DNA from: Clostridiales bacterium
Lineage (GTDB): Bacteria > Bacillota > Clostridia > Lachnospirales > Lachnospiraceae
Assembly (NCBI GenBank): GCA_019420275.1
Contig: JAHZHN010000013.1
Location: forward strand, 1 to 61,488
Direction of reading: 5' to 3'
Length of the DNA stretch: 61,488 nucleotides
Below the pieces are notes generated by a model, which did not search any database, was not told the origin of the DNA, and saw only the letters and a list, made by a program, of their open reading frames with translations. Position 1 is the stretch's first letter. Every line of letters begins with the position of its first letter. A program made the translations under genes and the position numbers. Shown piece after piece: positions 51,650 to 59,140 of the stretch.

Positions 51650-53831
51650 GTGCAGACACCTCCCTTGCTTTTTTCAAATCATCTTCAGACAGCTGAGATT
51701 TCGCAATCTGCTGATATACCGGACATGTCTGAAGCAATTCCTCATGGGTACCCTTGCCTACGATGTTTCCTTCATCCAGAACAATGATCTGATCTGCGTG
51801 AAGAATTGTGCTGATTCGCTGTGCCACGATCAGCGTCGTGCTTCCTTTTGTTTCCTTCTGAAGTGCACTTCGCAGTGCCACATCTGTCTTATAATCCAAT
51901 GCAGAAAAACTGTCATCAAAAATGTAGATTTCCGGATCTTTGGCAATTGCTCTTGCAATCGACAATCTCTGTTTCTGTCCGCCGGATACATTAGATCCAC
52001 CCTGAGCAATCGGTGACTGATACTGTCCTTCCTTTTCTTCGATAAAATCTGCAGCCTGTGCAATTCTGGCAGCGCGTCTGACTTCTTCTTCCGTCGCATC
52101 TTCTTTTCCATATTTCAGATTGGATTCAATGGTTCCAGAAAACAGCACTCCTTTTTGCGGCACATAACCAATCTTCTCGCAAAGATCCGCATGTCTTACC
52201 TCACGGATATCCCGGCCATCTACCAAAATACTTCCTCTCGTCACATCAAAAAATCTTGGAATCAAATTGATCAAAGTAGATTTTCCACTTCCGGTACTTC
52301 CGATAAATGCCGTCGTTTTTCCTGCCGGTGCTGTAAAACTGATATTATGAAGCACTGCTTCATCTGCATCTGGATAACAGAAGTACACTTCTCTGAACTC
52401 TACTTCTCCCTTTTTCTCTGGAAGAAATTCTTTTGGCTCTTTCGGGTCTTGGATCATAATATCCGTATCCAGTACTTCATTGACACGTTCTGCAGCAACC
52501 TGAGCACGAGGCATCATAATAGAAACCATGGAAATAAACAAAAATGCCATAATAATCTGCATTGCATACTGAATAAATGCCATCAGATCTCCTACCTGCA
52601 TTTTGCCTGCATCGATATTTCCTGCTCCGGCATAAACAATCAATACGGTCATTCCGTTCATGATCAGCATCATGACAGGCATCATGAATGTCATTGCCCG
52701 GTTAACAAACAGATTCGTCTTCATCAGATTCTTATTTGCCGTATCAAATCTCTCTTTTTCATGGTTTTCTGTACTGAATGCCCGGATAACAGGCAGTCCA
52801 GTCAGGATTTCTCTGGTCACCAGATTTAGCCGGTCAATAAGTTTCTGGAGTATTTTAAATTTTGGCATAGCAACTTTAAATAAGATAAAAATTACAAGCA
52901 TAATTGCTGCAACTCCCAGAGCAATCGTCCATGTCATGGCAGCATTGGTACTAAGAACTTTTACAATTCCTCCAATTCCAAGGACCGGTGCATACACTAC
53001 AATACGAAACATCATTGTCATAAACAGCTGAATCTGCTGAATATCATTGGTGCTTCGTGTGATCAAAGACGCTGTAGAAAATCGATCAAATTCTGAATTG
53101 GTAAAATCCATTACCTTCTTAAAAATCTTATCTCGAAGCACACGGCTTAATCTTGCCGCCAGTCTTGCAGAAGTCAATGTAACCAAAATAGCTGCTGCCA
53201 TAGACAAAAAAGCGATTCCAATCATCATTGCCCCTGTCTTCAACAGATATTTTGTCTGAATTCCGTCCAGATCCAGTCCGACTGCTTGATATTCTGCCTC
53301 TACAAAAGAAATAGCTGCCTGACTGATAATGCTGTCTGGCATATCATCTACATCCATCTTTTCCATCTGCTTCATCATTTGCTGCTGATCTTTACTCAGC
53401 TGAGCAGCGGCCTGTGGATTTGCCTCAATTTGTTTTGCCATCTGAGCAGAAAGCATGATCATTGCCTTTGACATTATTTGGTTTAAATCTTCCCTCTCTT
53501 TGGAAGAAATATCTTTTCTTACGTACAGACGGCCTTCTTTATATGTGTCATATTTAGAATCCGCCACTTCTTCTTTGCTGTAAAGCTGATATGCGCTTTT
53601 CATTTCTTCTGCGTCATCTTTGTCCATAACTGCAGAAAGTCCCTGAAATGTCTGCTCCCGCATAACTTCCGGCACAGCATCTTCAATACCGCCCTGCTGA
53701 ATTCCTACATTCACAATGTTTGATGTATAGGTTGGCAGAGACAGTTCACAAAGTGCCTGCATGATCAGCAAGGCAACGATGCAGATAACCGGAAGATAAG
53801 CTTTTTTTAAGTACCGAAATAATTTAAGCAT
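51642..53831 (-). CDS. ABC exporter half-transporter, partner 2
   Basis: A 729-residue half-transporter with a long insertion (about 40-190) between the first two membrane segments, facing outward, and a C-terminal ATPase domain: Walker A GSTGSGKST, signature NVSGGQKQRL, Walker B IYIFDDSFSALD. Aspartate replaces the catalytic glutamate. Together with partner 1's changed signature this leaves one canonical and one degenerate ATP site, the usual state of heterodimeric exporters. It overlaps the MarR gene's end by 8 nt. Confidence 0.92.
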   Translation of the reverse strand: MLKLFRYLKKAYLPVICIVALLIMQALCELSLPTYTSNIVNVGIQQGGIEDAVPEVMREQTFQGLSAVMDKDDAEEMKSAYQLYSKEEVADSKYDTYKEGRLYVRKDISSKEREDLNQIMSKAMIMLSAQMAKQIEANPQAAAQLSKDQQQMMKQMEKMDVDDMPDSIISQAAISFVEAEYQAVGLDLDGIQTKYLLKTGAMMIGIAFLSMAAAILVTLTSARLAARLSRVLRDKIFKKVMDFTNSEFDRFSTASLITRSTNDIQQIQLFMTMMFRIVVYAPVLGIGGIVKVLSTNAAMTWTIALGVAAIMLVIFILFKVAMPKFKILQKLIDRLNLVTREILTGLPVIRAFSTENHEKERFDTANKNLMKTNLFVNRAMTFMMPVMMLIMNGMTVLIVYAGAGNIDAGKMQVGDLMAFIQYAMQIIMAFLFISMVSIMMPRAQVAAERVNEVLDTDIMIQDPKEPKEFLPEKKGEVEFREVYFCYPDADEAVLHNISFTAPAGKTTAFIGSTGSGKSTLINLIPRFFDVTRGSILVDGRDIREVRHADLCEKIGYVPQKGVLFSGTIESNLKYGKEDATEEEVRRAARIAQAADFIEEKEGQYQSPIAQGGSNVSGGQKQRLSIARAIAKDPEIYIFDDSFSALDYKTDVALRSALQKETKGSTTLIVAQRISTILHADQIIVLDEGNIVGKGTHEELLQTCPVYQQIAKSQLSEDDLKKAREVSAHE

Positions 53832-54294
53832 CTTTTTCTTCCTTGTCCTTTCTTGATTCTAATTGTTTCATTTGCTCATCCAGGCAGTCACAGAATTTCT
53901 GAAGCAGCCTGCAAAGTTCTTCTTTTTCTTCTTCCGAAAAAGAGTCCAGAACAACGTCTTTAAATTCCGAAAATTTTTCCTTCATCTTTTCGCATACTCT
54001 TCTTCCTTCTTCTGTGAAATATATCAGACTCCTGCGCTGATCGGCAGTATCATGTTCCTTCCTGATATATCCGTTTTTTTCAAGCCTCCCAATCATAACA
54101 TTCAGTGTGGACGGCTTGATATCCAGTCTTTTTGCAAGTTCCCTTTGGCTCAGTCCTTCTTCCTTCCAGAGCAGGACCAGAAGGGGCATTTGTCCTGGAT
54201 GAAGATTTTCCTCCTTTAACATTGAAAATCCATAAAGGAAATTTTTATGGCTTACTTTTGCCAGTAAATGATAAATACCTCCTCTGCTGTACAT
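53824..54294 (-). CDS. MarR-family transcription regulator of the ABC exporter
   Basis: A 156-residue regulator with a MarR winged helix (LSQRELAKRLDIKPSTLNVMIGRLEKNGYIRKEHDTADQRRSLIYFT). The order MarR then two overlapping exporter genes is a common multidrug efflux arrangement, where the protein represses the operon until a ligand binds. A tandem operator lies directly upstream of its own start (54326-54352). GAAAGGAG precedes the ATG. The ligand is unknown. Confidence 0.94.
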   Translation of the reverse strand: MYSRGGIYHLLAKVSHKNFLYGFSMLKEENLHPGQMPLLVLLWKEEGLSQRELAKRLDIKPSTLNVMIGRLEKNGYIRKEHDTADQRRSLIYFTEEGRRVCEKMKEKFSEFKDVVLDSFSEEEKEELCRLLQKFCDCLDEQMKQLESRKDKEEKDA

Positions 54295-54325
54295 TTTGGC
54301 TCCTTTCCTCTTTAATCCTAATCAA

Positions 54326-54352
54326 TTAGTTGTCTAATCATTAGGTGACTAA
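54326..54352. promoter_or_regulatory. Tandem MarR operator (two TTAG-N4-CTAA sites)
   Basis: Two palindromes of the same form, TTAG-N4-CTAA, at 54326-54337 and 54341-54352, 15 bp centre to centre (about 1.5 helical turns). They begin right after the -10 of the MarR-exporter promoter, so a bound dimer would block RNA polymerase. Confidence 0.75.
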
Positions 54353-54357
54353 TCAAA

Positions 54358-54386
54358 ATACTACCACATTGTATACACAAAATCAA
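54358..54386 (-). promoter_or_regulatory. Sigma-A promoter of marR-ABC exporter operon
   Basis: TTGATT (54381-54386), 17 nt, TAGTAT (54358-54363) on the minus strand, next to the tandem operator. Matches 4 of 6 in each hexamer. Confidence 0.6.
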
Positions 54387-54440
54387 TATAAAATTTGACT
54401 TCTACACTAATGAAAAAAACAAAGGATCGGCTTTAATCAA

Positions 54441-54480
54441 AAAAGGATATACACTCAAATTTTGAGTGTATATCCTTTTT
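54441..54480. terminator. Two-way terminator downstream of the SEC-C gene
   Basis: A perfect 19-bp inverted repeat with a 1-2 nt centre, flanked by A and T runs. It separates the SEC-C gene (stop at 54502) from the promoter of the marR operon. Confidence 0.8.
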
Positions 54481-54501
54481 CTATTTTTTATCATATATTT
54501 T

Positions 54502-55008
54502 TTATGCGTTTCTTCCGCAGCATTTCTTATACTTCTTACCGCTTCCGCAAGGACATGGATCATTGCGTCCAATCTTCTTTCCTTTCACTACAGTACCAGA
54601 GTTTCTTGACTCTTTGTACAGCTCTTTCCTTCTTTCTTCTGTTAAAATATCATCCCATGCATCTAAAGTATAAAGCCATTCTGCACGGCATCCTACCATG
54701 TTATAATATAATTTTTCATAGTCGATGTCTAAAGAAACCTGCGTATTTTCATCCATATCCTCAATTGGATTTGGCTCTTTTAAACTGTCATTGATTCCAT
54801 CTAAAAAACCAACCATCATCTGAAGATCTGTCTCGTATTTATCTGCCAGCTCTTTCACAGTCCCTGAAACAACTACGTCTCTGTCGGCCAGCAGTTTCTC
54901 ATAAATTCCTTTTTCGATATTAAAGTATGTAAGCCAGAACTGCTGTCCTTCCTTTGTTCTGTCATCAAATTTATACGCGTAATCACGCCATTCCTGTAAT
55001 AATCCCAT
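54502..55008 (-). CDS. SEC-C zinc-motif protein of unknown function
   Basis: A 168-residue acidic helical protein ending in a SEC-C motif (GRNDPCPCGSGKKYKKCCG), the zinc tail also found at the end of SecA. There is no other SecA sequence, so it is an orphan SEC-C protein; related ones are suspected to bind ribosomes or SecB-like partners. Start at 55008 (MGLLQEWRDYAYKF) by AAAGGATGG; a frame from 55095 would add 29 residues without support. Monocistronic. Confidence 0.85.
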   Translation of the reverse strand: MGLLQEWRDYAYKFDDRTKEGQQFWLTYFNIEKGIYEKLLADRDVVVSGTVKELADKYETDLQMMVGFLDGINDSLKEPNPIEDMDENTQVSLDIDYEKLYYNMVGCRAEWLYTLDAWDDILTEERRKELYKESRNSGTVVKGKKIGRNDPCPCGSGKKYKKCCGRNA

Positions 55009-55522
55009 TTTTTTCCATCCTTTTCTACTATTATAAAACATGTTATTACCTTTGCTACTATAACAAATTTCGTACAATTTTTCAACATCTATCATGAACC
55101 AGAAAAAAATTTTAGCAAAGTGTGTATAAACTTACGCCGCCGGGACATAATAGTACTATCCAATCGATGATTGGATGTGAAATACTTATCCTCCCCTATT
55201 AAGTATAGGACAGCGGAAAGCTCATATTTCAACTGTTTTCCGCTGTCTCTACATACTAACAAATCGTCATAACCATAAAAAATATCATACAATACCAGTA
55301 TCTTGATGCCCTTACGGCTCAAAGTTTATTTTCAGGGAAGCTCTTGTTCAGCTTCCCTATTGATGTTTCCGAATCATGGTGCCGCTGTGTAAAGTCAAAA
55401 AGGAAAATAGTAATTTAGGACTTTTCTCTCAAAATCAAAGGTAGCCATATAAAAAAAAGTATGCTAGGATTAATTTAAATCAATCAAATGCAGCAGCATA
55501 CTTTTTAGAAAGGATAATCTAT
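55009..55522. other. Spacer without a recognised gene; three hairpins and one doubtful frame
   Basis: This 514-nt stretch holds three stems: 55157-55175 (8 bp, 3-nt loop), about 55208-55247 (GACAGCGGAAA/TTTTCCGCTGTC) and 55335-55357 (GGGAAGCT/AGCTTCCC). A minus-strand frame at 55092-55322 starts only with TTG, has 76 codons and no clear ribosome site; its product is unlike any family I know, so I do not call it a gene. A remnant of an inserted element or an RNA gene are open possibilities. Confidence 0.4.
55454..55506 (+). other. Long-loop hairpin in the leader of the 68-residue membrane protein gene
   Basis: A perfect 12-bp stem (AAAAAGTATGCT with AGCATACTTTTT) encloses a 29-nt A/T-rich loop and ends in a T-run 16 nt before the ATG. 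It could be an attenuator in the leader of this gene, since no plus-strand gene precedes it. Confidence 0.55.
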
Positions 55523-55729
55523 ATGTTTTCAACGATCAAAAGAATTTTCGCCCTGCTGATCGTACTGTCTCTTTTGGCAGTTGCCGGGCTTACTTTATTT
55601 TTTGCTGTTACGGGCAGTGAATACTTCTGGGGCATGCTCGTCCTAATGTTTTTTTACCCAGTTTTTCTTTGGGCCATGGCTCTGGTTCACAAGTGGGCAA
55701 AAAAAGCCAAAAAAGAGAATCACTTTTAA
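55523..55729 (+). CDS. Small membrane protein of 68 residues
   Basis: A short protein with two clear membrane segments (about 8-30 and 34-56), a basic start (MFSTIKRIFALL) and a strongly basic tail (HKWAKKAKKENHF). AAAGGAT lies 8 nt before the ATG. No family recognised. It is convergent with rarA, and the two stop codons overlap by 4 nt. A hairpin just upstream may control it. The two-segment pattern and good ribosome site make it a likely real gene. Confidence 0.7.
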   Translation: MFSTIKRIFALLIVLSLLAVAGLTLFFAVTGSEYFWGMLVLMFFYPVFLWAMALVHKWAKKAKKENHF

Positions 55730-57051
55730 TCATCCCGGTTCCTTATATGTTCCAGATATTCTTTGATTTTCTTTTCATAACCGTTATCTGACGGTTCATA
55801 GAAAGCAGCACCCAGCAGCTCATCGGGAAGATACTGCTGTTTGACATAATGTTCCGGATAATCATGGGCATATTTATATCCAATTCCATGACCGAGTTTC
55901 TGTGCTCCTTTATAGTGAGCATCCTTCAGATGATTCGGCACTTCTCCGATCTTATGATTCCGTACAGTTTTCAGTGCATTATCGATTGCCATACAAGAGG
56001 AATTGCTCTTTGGCGCACACGCCACATAAGATGCAGCCTGAGCCAGAATAATTCTCGCTTCCGGCAGTCCGATCCGCTCCACTGCCTGAGAAGCAGCCAC
56101 TGCCACCTGAATTGCCTGAGGATCTGCATTTCCCACATCCTCAGAAGCACATATCATAATACGCCTGGCAATAAAAGTAACACTTTCCCCTGCGTCAATC
56201 ATACGGGCCAGATAGTAAATCGCTGCATCCGGATCTGATCCTCTCATACTTTTGATAAACGCTGAAATCACATCATAATGATTATCCCCATCCTTGTCAT
56301 ATCGGATGACTCTTCTCTGAATACATTCCTGAGCGACTTCCAGATTGATCACAATTTCTCCGTTTTTCTCTGGTTCCGTCGTTAAAATTCCAAGTTCTAC
56401 CGCATTTAATGCACTCCTTGCATCTCCTTCTGCCATATCTGCTAGAAAATCCATGGCCTCTTCCGTAATCTTGGCATGATAAACCCCCATGCCTTTTTCT
56501 TCATCATACACCGCCCTGCGGATCAGCTCTTTGATATCATCCTTTTCCAGTGAATACAGCTGAAACACATTAGAACGGGAAATCAAAGCCTGATTAACTT
56601 CAAAATATGGATTTTCCGTTGTTGCACCGATTAGGATCACTGTGCCGTCTTCCACGAACGGAAGCAGATAATCCTGCTGTGCCTTATTAAATCGATGAAT
56701 CTCATCAATAAACAAAATAGTCTTCTTCTGATACATCCCCAAAGCTTCTTTGGCATTGCGTACAGCTTCCTGCATTTCCTTTTTTCCGGATGTTGTCGCG
56801 TTCATCTGCACAAAATTTGCCTTTGTCGTATTCGCGATCACTTTCGCCAGTGTTGTCTTCCCTGTGCCCGGCGGTCCGTAAAAAATGATGGAGCTTAGTT
56901 TATCCGCCTTAATAGCTCGGTAAAGAAGTTTATCCTTTCCGATAATATGAGACTGTCCCACTACTTCATCCAACGTTGTCGGACGCATTCTTCCTGCCAA
57001 TGGTGCCTCTTTTTCCTTATTCATTTCTCTTGCATAATCAAATAAATCCAT
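55726..57051 (-). CDS. rarA: Replication-associated recombination protein RarA (MgsA)
   Basis: AAA+ clamp-loader-like ATPase that acts at stalled forks. The 441 residues carry Walker A GPPGTGKTT (about 59), LFIDEIHRFNKAQQD, a sensor GATTENPYFEVN and the C-terminal tetramer domain with HYVKQQYLPD. GGAGG precedes the ATG. In Bacillus rarA neighbours cymR, iscS and mnmA; here nifS-mnmA lies about 18 kb away. It is divergent from the VTC-like gene. Confidence 0.96.
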   Translation of the reverse strand: MDLFDYAREMNKEKEAPLAGRMRPTTLDEVVGQSHIIGKDKLLYRAIKADKLSSIIFYGPPGTGKTTLAKVIANTTKANFVQMNATTSGKKEMQEAVRNAKEALGMYQKKTILFIDEIHRFNKAQQDYLLPFVEDGTVILIGATTENPYFEVNQALISRSNVFQLYSLEKDDIKELIRRAVYDEEKGMGVYHAKITEEAMDFLADMAEGDARSALNAVELGILTTEPEKNGEIVINLEVAQECIQRRVIRYDKDGDNHYDVISAFIKSMRGSDPDAAIYYLARMIDAGESVTFIARRIMICASEDVGNADPQAIQVAVAASQAVERIGLPEARIILAQAASYVACAPKSNSSCMAIDNALKTVRNHKIGEVPNHLKDAHYKGAQKLGHGIGYKYAHDYPEHYVKQQYLPDELLGAAFYEPSDNGYEKKIKEYLEHIRNRDD

Positions 57052-57150
57052 CGTTTTCCTCCAAAAATTATCTTAGCACAGCGTCTCTGTAAAATCCATG
57101 AATTCTTAAGAGTTTTTTTATAAATAGGACATGAATTTATCATATTACTC

Positions 57151-57159
57151 TGCTATAAT
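57151..57159 (+). promoter_or_regulatory. Extended -10 promoter of the VTC-like gene
   Basis: TGC-TATAAT (57151-57159) is a full extended -10 with no clear -35 (ATGAAT at the right distance). It lies 40 nt before the ATG. Confidence 0.55.
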
Positions 57160-57198
57160 GATATACAGTAAATGACAAAGCACCATACTGGAGTTATT

Positions 57199-57816
57199 AT
57201 GGGTAAAATATTAGTTGAAAAGATTTCTTATACGGAAGTAACGAAAAATATCAGTCAGGCTGAGTACAACCGGACACAGGAAGAATATCTTTTGTCCCGA
57301 TCTCCGGAGAAGTATATGATCAGCCTTCCGATTCGAGTACTGATGTTTCAAGGCGTTGAAGAAGACCCTCTGTTTACATATTATTTTTTTGAAGAGAACA
57401 GAGAAGATCTTTTCTTAATTCAGCGGCAGCGGAAAAACGGCGTGGTGAATAAGACCAAATATTCTCTTACGATGGATCAGGGCCGCAAGATCCTTCACGG
57501 GGACTATCAGTTCCTTTTAGACAGCGATGAACCGGCATTTAACTCTCTTTACTTCCAATTTACAGTCAACCGTCTGCGGCCAATCTACAAAAAAGAATGC
57601 ATCCGCAAGATTTTTCATCAAAACCGTTTTCTAGATGAGATTGTTGATATTTCAATTGTGCGTACACCGTACAATGGTGAAGAATTCTTTGACGAAGAAC
57701 CTGTTAAATTAAAAAATATCAACTCAAGCAATCTTCGCCGCAATACAAGACAATATCTGACACTTTCAGAACCGATGAAAAACCTTCTGAGTTTTGAAAA
57801 CTCACTGATGGAATAG
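57199..57816 (+). CDS. VTC-domain-like protein lacking usual catalytic residues
   Basis: A 205-residue protein. The run FLIQRQRKNGVVNKTKYSLTMDQGRKILHGDY resembles the KxRxNGVVxKxR-type strand of VTC/CYTH domains (polyphosphate polymerase fold), with NRLRPIYKKECIRKIFH and VDISIVRT matching the later LRPxxxVxYxRxAF and RxTxD strands. The key E-x-K/R pattern is QRQ here, and the N-terminal tunnel strand is poor, so it is probably not active. Start at 57199 by CTGGAG. Single gene with its own terminator, beside spoIIID. Related proteins are common in Clostridia but without a known role. Confidence 0.5.
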   Translation: MGKILVEKISYTEVTKNISQAEYNRTQEEYLLSRSPEKYMISLPIRVLMFQGVEEDPLFTYYFFEENREDLFLIQRQRKNGVVNKTKYSLTMDQGRKILHGDYQFLLDSDEPAFNSLYFQFTVNRLRPIYKKECIRKIFHQNRFLDEIVDISIVRTPYNGEEFFDEEPVKLKNINSSNLRRNTRQYLTLSEPMKNLLSFENSLME

Positions 57817-57826
57817 ACATCAATGG

Positions 57827-57859
57827 CAGGTACTTCCTATATGAAGTGCCTGTTTTTTT
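57827..57859 (+). terminator. Terminator of the VTC-like gene
   Basis: CAGGTACTTC pairs with GAAGTGCCTG (one G-U), 6-nt loop, T-run at 57853-57859. It overlaps the spoIIID stop codon on the other strand. Confidence 0.8.
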
Positions 57860-58112
57860 ATCCATGCTGATGAAGATATTTTTCTCTTGTTGCAAATCCT
57901 CCCCTGATATGGCGCTCCTGCTTATTGACATTAAGCACTTTCCTTGCTTCTCCAGCCAGCGCAGGGTTAATCTTAAGAAGACGTTCTGTCACATCCTTAT
58001 GTACCGTTGACTTGGACACCCCAAAAATCTTTGCAGTCTGGCGTACCGTCGCCTTGTGCTCAATGATGTAATACGCTATTTCTACTGCCCTCTCCTCAAT
58101 ATAATCTTTCAT
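57858..58112 (-). CDS. spoIIID: Sporulation transcription regulator SpoIIID
   Basis: A mother-cell DNA-binding protein of 84 residues, made under sigma-E. The core KDYIEERAVEIAYYI, then VRQTAKIFGVSKSTVHKDVTERL (helix-turn-helix) and RHIRGGFATREKY match Bacillus SpoIIID closely. Start at 58112 uses AGAGG, 7 nt upstream, which is inside the terminator hairpin at 58120-58156. A sigma-E-like promoter lies at 58143-58171. Spacing suggests a transcript beginning inside the hairpin loop. Confidence 0.96.
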   Translation of the reverse strand: MKDYIEERAVEIAYYIIEHKATVRQTAKIFGVSKSTVHKDVTERLLKINPALAGEARKVLNVNKQERHIRGGFATREKYLHQHG

Positions 58113-58119
58113 AAAAAGA

Positions 58120-58156
58120 CCTCTGCATAATTTGTTTTTTACAATCTATGCAGAGG
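58120..58156 (-). terminator. Hairpin that ends the cobW unit and holds the spoIIID ribosome site
   Basis: A perfect 10-bp stem (CCTCTGCATA with TATGCAGAGG) has a 17-nt loop and TCTTTTT after it. It starts 18 nt past the stop of the upstream CobW gene. The 3' arm ends in the AGAGG used by spoIIID, so read-through RNA would bury the site. Confidence 0.75.
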
Positions 58157-58171
58157 ATTTTTATAGTATGT
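58143..58171 (-). promoter_or_regulatory. Probable sigma-E-like promoter of spoIIID
   Basis: ACATACT (58165-58171), 14 nt, CATAGATT (58143-58150) on the minus strand. Matches are 5 of 7 and about 6 of 8 to the sigma-E pattern, at the right spacing. The start would fall in the hairpin loop. Confidence 0.6.
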
Positions 58172-58174
58172 CTT

Positions 58175-59128
58175 TTAGAAATAAACTAACGTTTGTTTCG
58201 GCGGTTCGGCCTTTTCAATCCTGGTTGCCGTTAAAACCGGCATCGTCTTATCATAGGCTTCATTATACTTAGAATGGATCTGTGCCGTTACTGTCACCCA
58301 TTCTTTGTTGATGATTCGCTTTAGTGTCTTTGATTTCGTTTTATGAAGTCTGCAGAGATATCCAATAAAGGTAATATCATCCTCACAGCAGGTCATGGCT
58401 CTTCGGCCCGGGATGATCATGCCGGACGGCATTTTCGGACTTCTCTGAACCTCTCCTTTAAATTCCACCGTTTTTCCTTCGTAGACCTGCGGCCGTTCCA
58501 TGGCATCAATATACCATATTCCGTAATCTTCATCTGCTACCTTTATGACTTCATCCTGAAGATTGTATGGAAGAATCTCTTCCATCTCCATTTCCCTGCC
58601 GTCTGCCCGTTCAAAACCGACCTGCGCCCTTGGATTCACTGCCTTGATGCTTCTGCGGTAGCTTCCTACGTTGGTCTTATCGTCACAGCGGTTGAAAATC
58701 ACCAAATCCGCCATCTTAAACATTTCTACAAACAGAGATTTCATATTTTTAAGATACATATCTGCGGTGGATGCATCTACTGTCACGATCGTCTGATAAA
58801 CTTCCAGGTCTGTTTCATCCACCACATCCATCAATCCTTCAATCTGATACATCCCATTGTATTCGATCATAACTCTGTCCGGATGATAGTTTTTCTGGCA
58901 GGAAATGATAAAATCTTTGGTCAGATCTTCTATGCTGTCCAGCTGAATAACAAAAGAATTAGTCTTTTCCAGCATTTCCTTGTCGTATTCTTCTTCCCCT
59001 TCTTCGAAGCTTAAAATCATGGTTCTTTCGCCGTCATTAAAATAATCCTGGCTCAGGGTATCTTTGATCAGCGTCGTCTTTCCGCTCTCCAGAAATCCCC
59101 AGAACAAATATGCCGGTAATTCATACAT
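58175..59128 (-). CDS. CobW-like GTPase fused to a DUF1980-like C-terminal domain
   Basis: A 317-residue protein. The N-terminal GTPase has the P-loop GFLESGKTT (about 11), IEYNGMY in place of the usual IExSG, and FNRCDD for NKxD. The CxCC metal motif is missing. The C-terminal third (about 205-317) has KTVEFKGEVQRSPKMPSG, GRRAMTCCEDDITFIGYLC and PKQTLVYF, which fit the DUF1980/TIGR03943 pattern (a domain otherwise linked to permeases near CobW genes). It is 12 nt downstream of the other CobW gene. A metal-related chaperone role is inferred. Confidence 0.78.
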   Translation of the reverse strand: MYELPAYLFWGFLESGKTTLIKDTLSQDYFNDGERTMILSFEEGEEEYDKEMLEKTNSFVIQLDSIEDLTKDFIISCQKNYHPDRVMIEYNGMYQIEGLMDVVDETDLEVYQTIVTVDASTADMYLKNMKSLFVEMFKMADLVIFNRCDDKTNVGSYRRSIKAVNPRAQVGFERADGREMEMEEILPYNLQDEVIKVADEDYGIWYIDAMERPQVYEGKTVEFKGEVQRSPKMPSGMIIPGRRAMTCCEDDITFIGYLCRLHKTKSKTLKRIINKEWVTVTAQIHSKYNEAYDKTMPVLTATRIEKAEPPKQTLVYF

Positions 59129-59140
59129 ATGTCTGTCCTC

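Noticed and set aside
55092..55322. 76-codon minus-strand frame as a gene (LytTR-like look)
   Set aside because: TTG start, no clear ribosome site, several stable hairpins inside, and no convincing match; similarity to LytTR is only a few residues.
55009..55522. 6S RNA gene next to rarA
   Set aside because: 6S RNA lies near rarA in Bacillus, but this stretch does not show the long rod with a central bubble.
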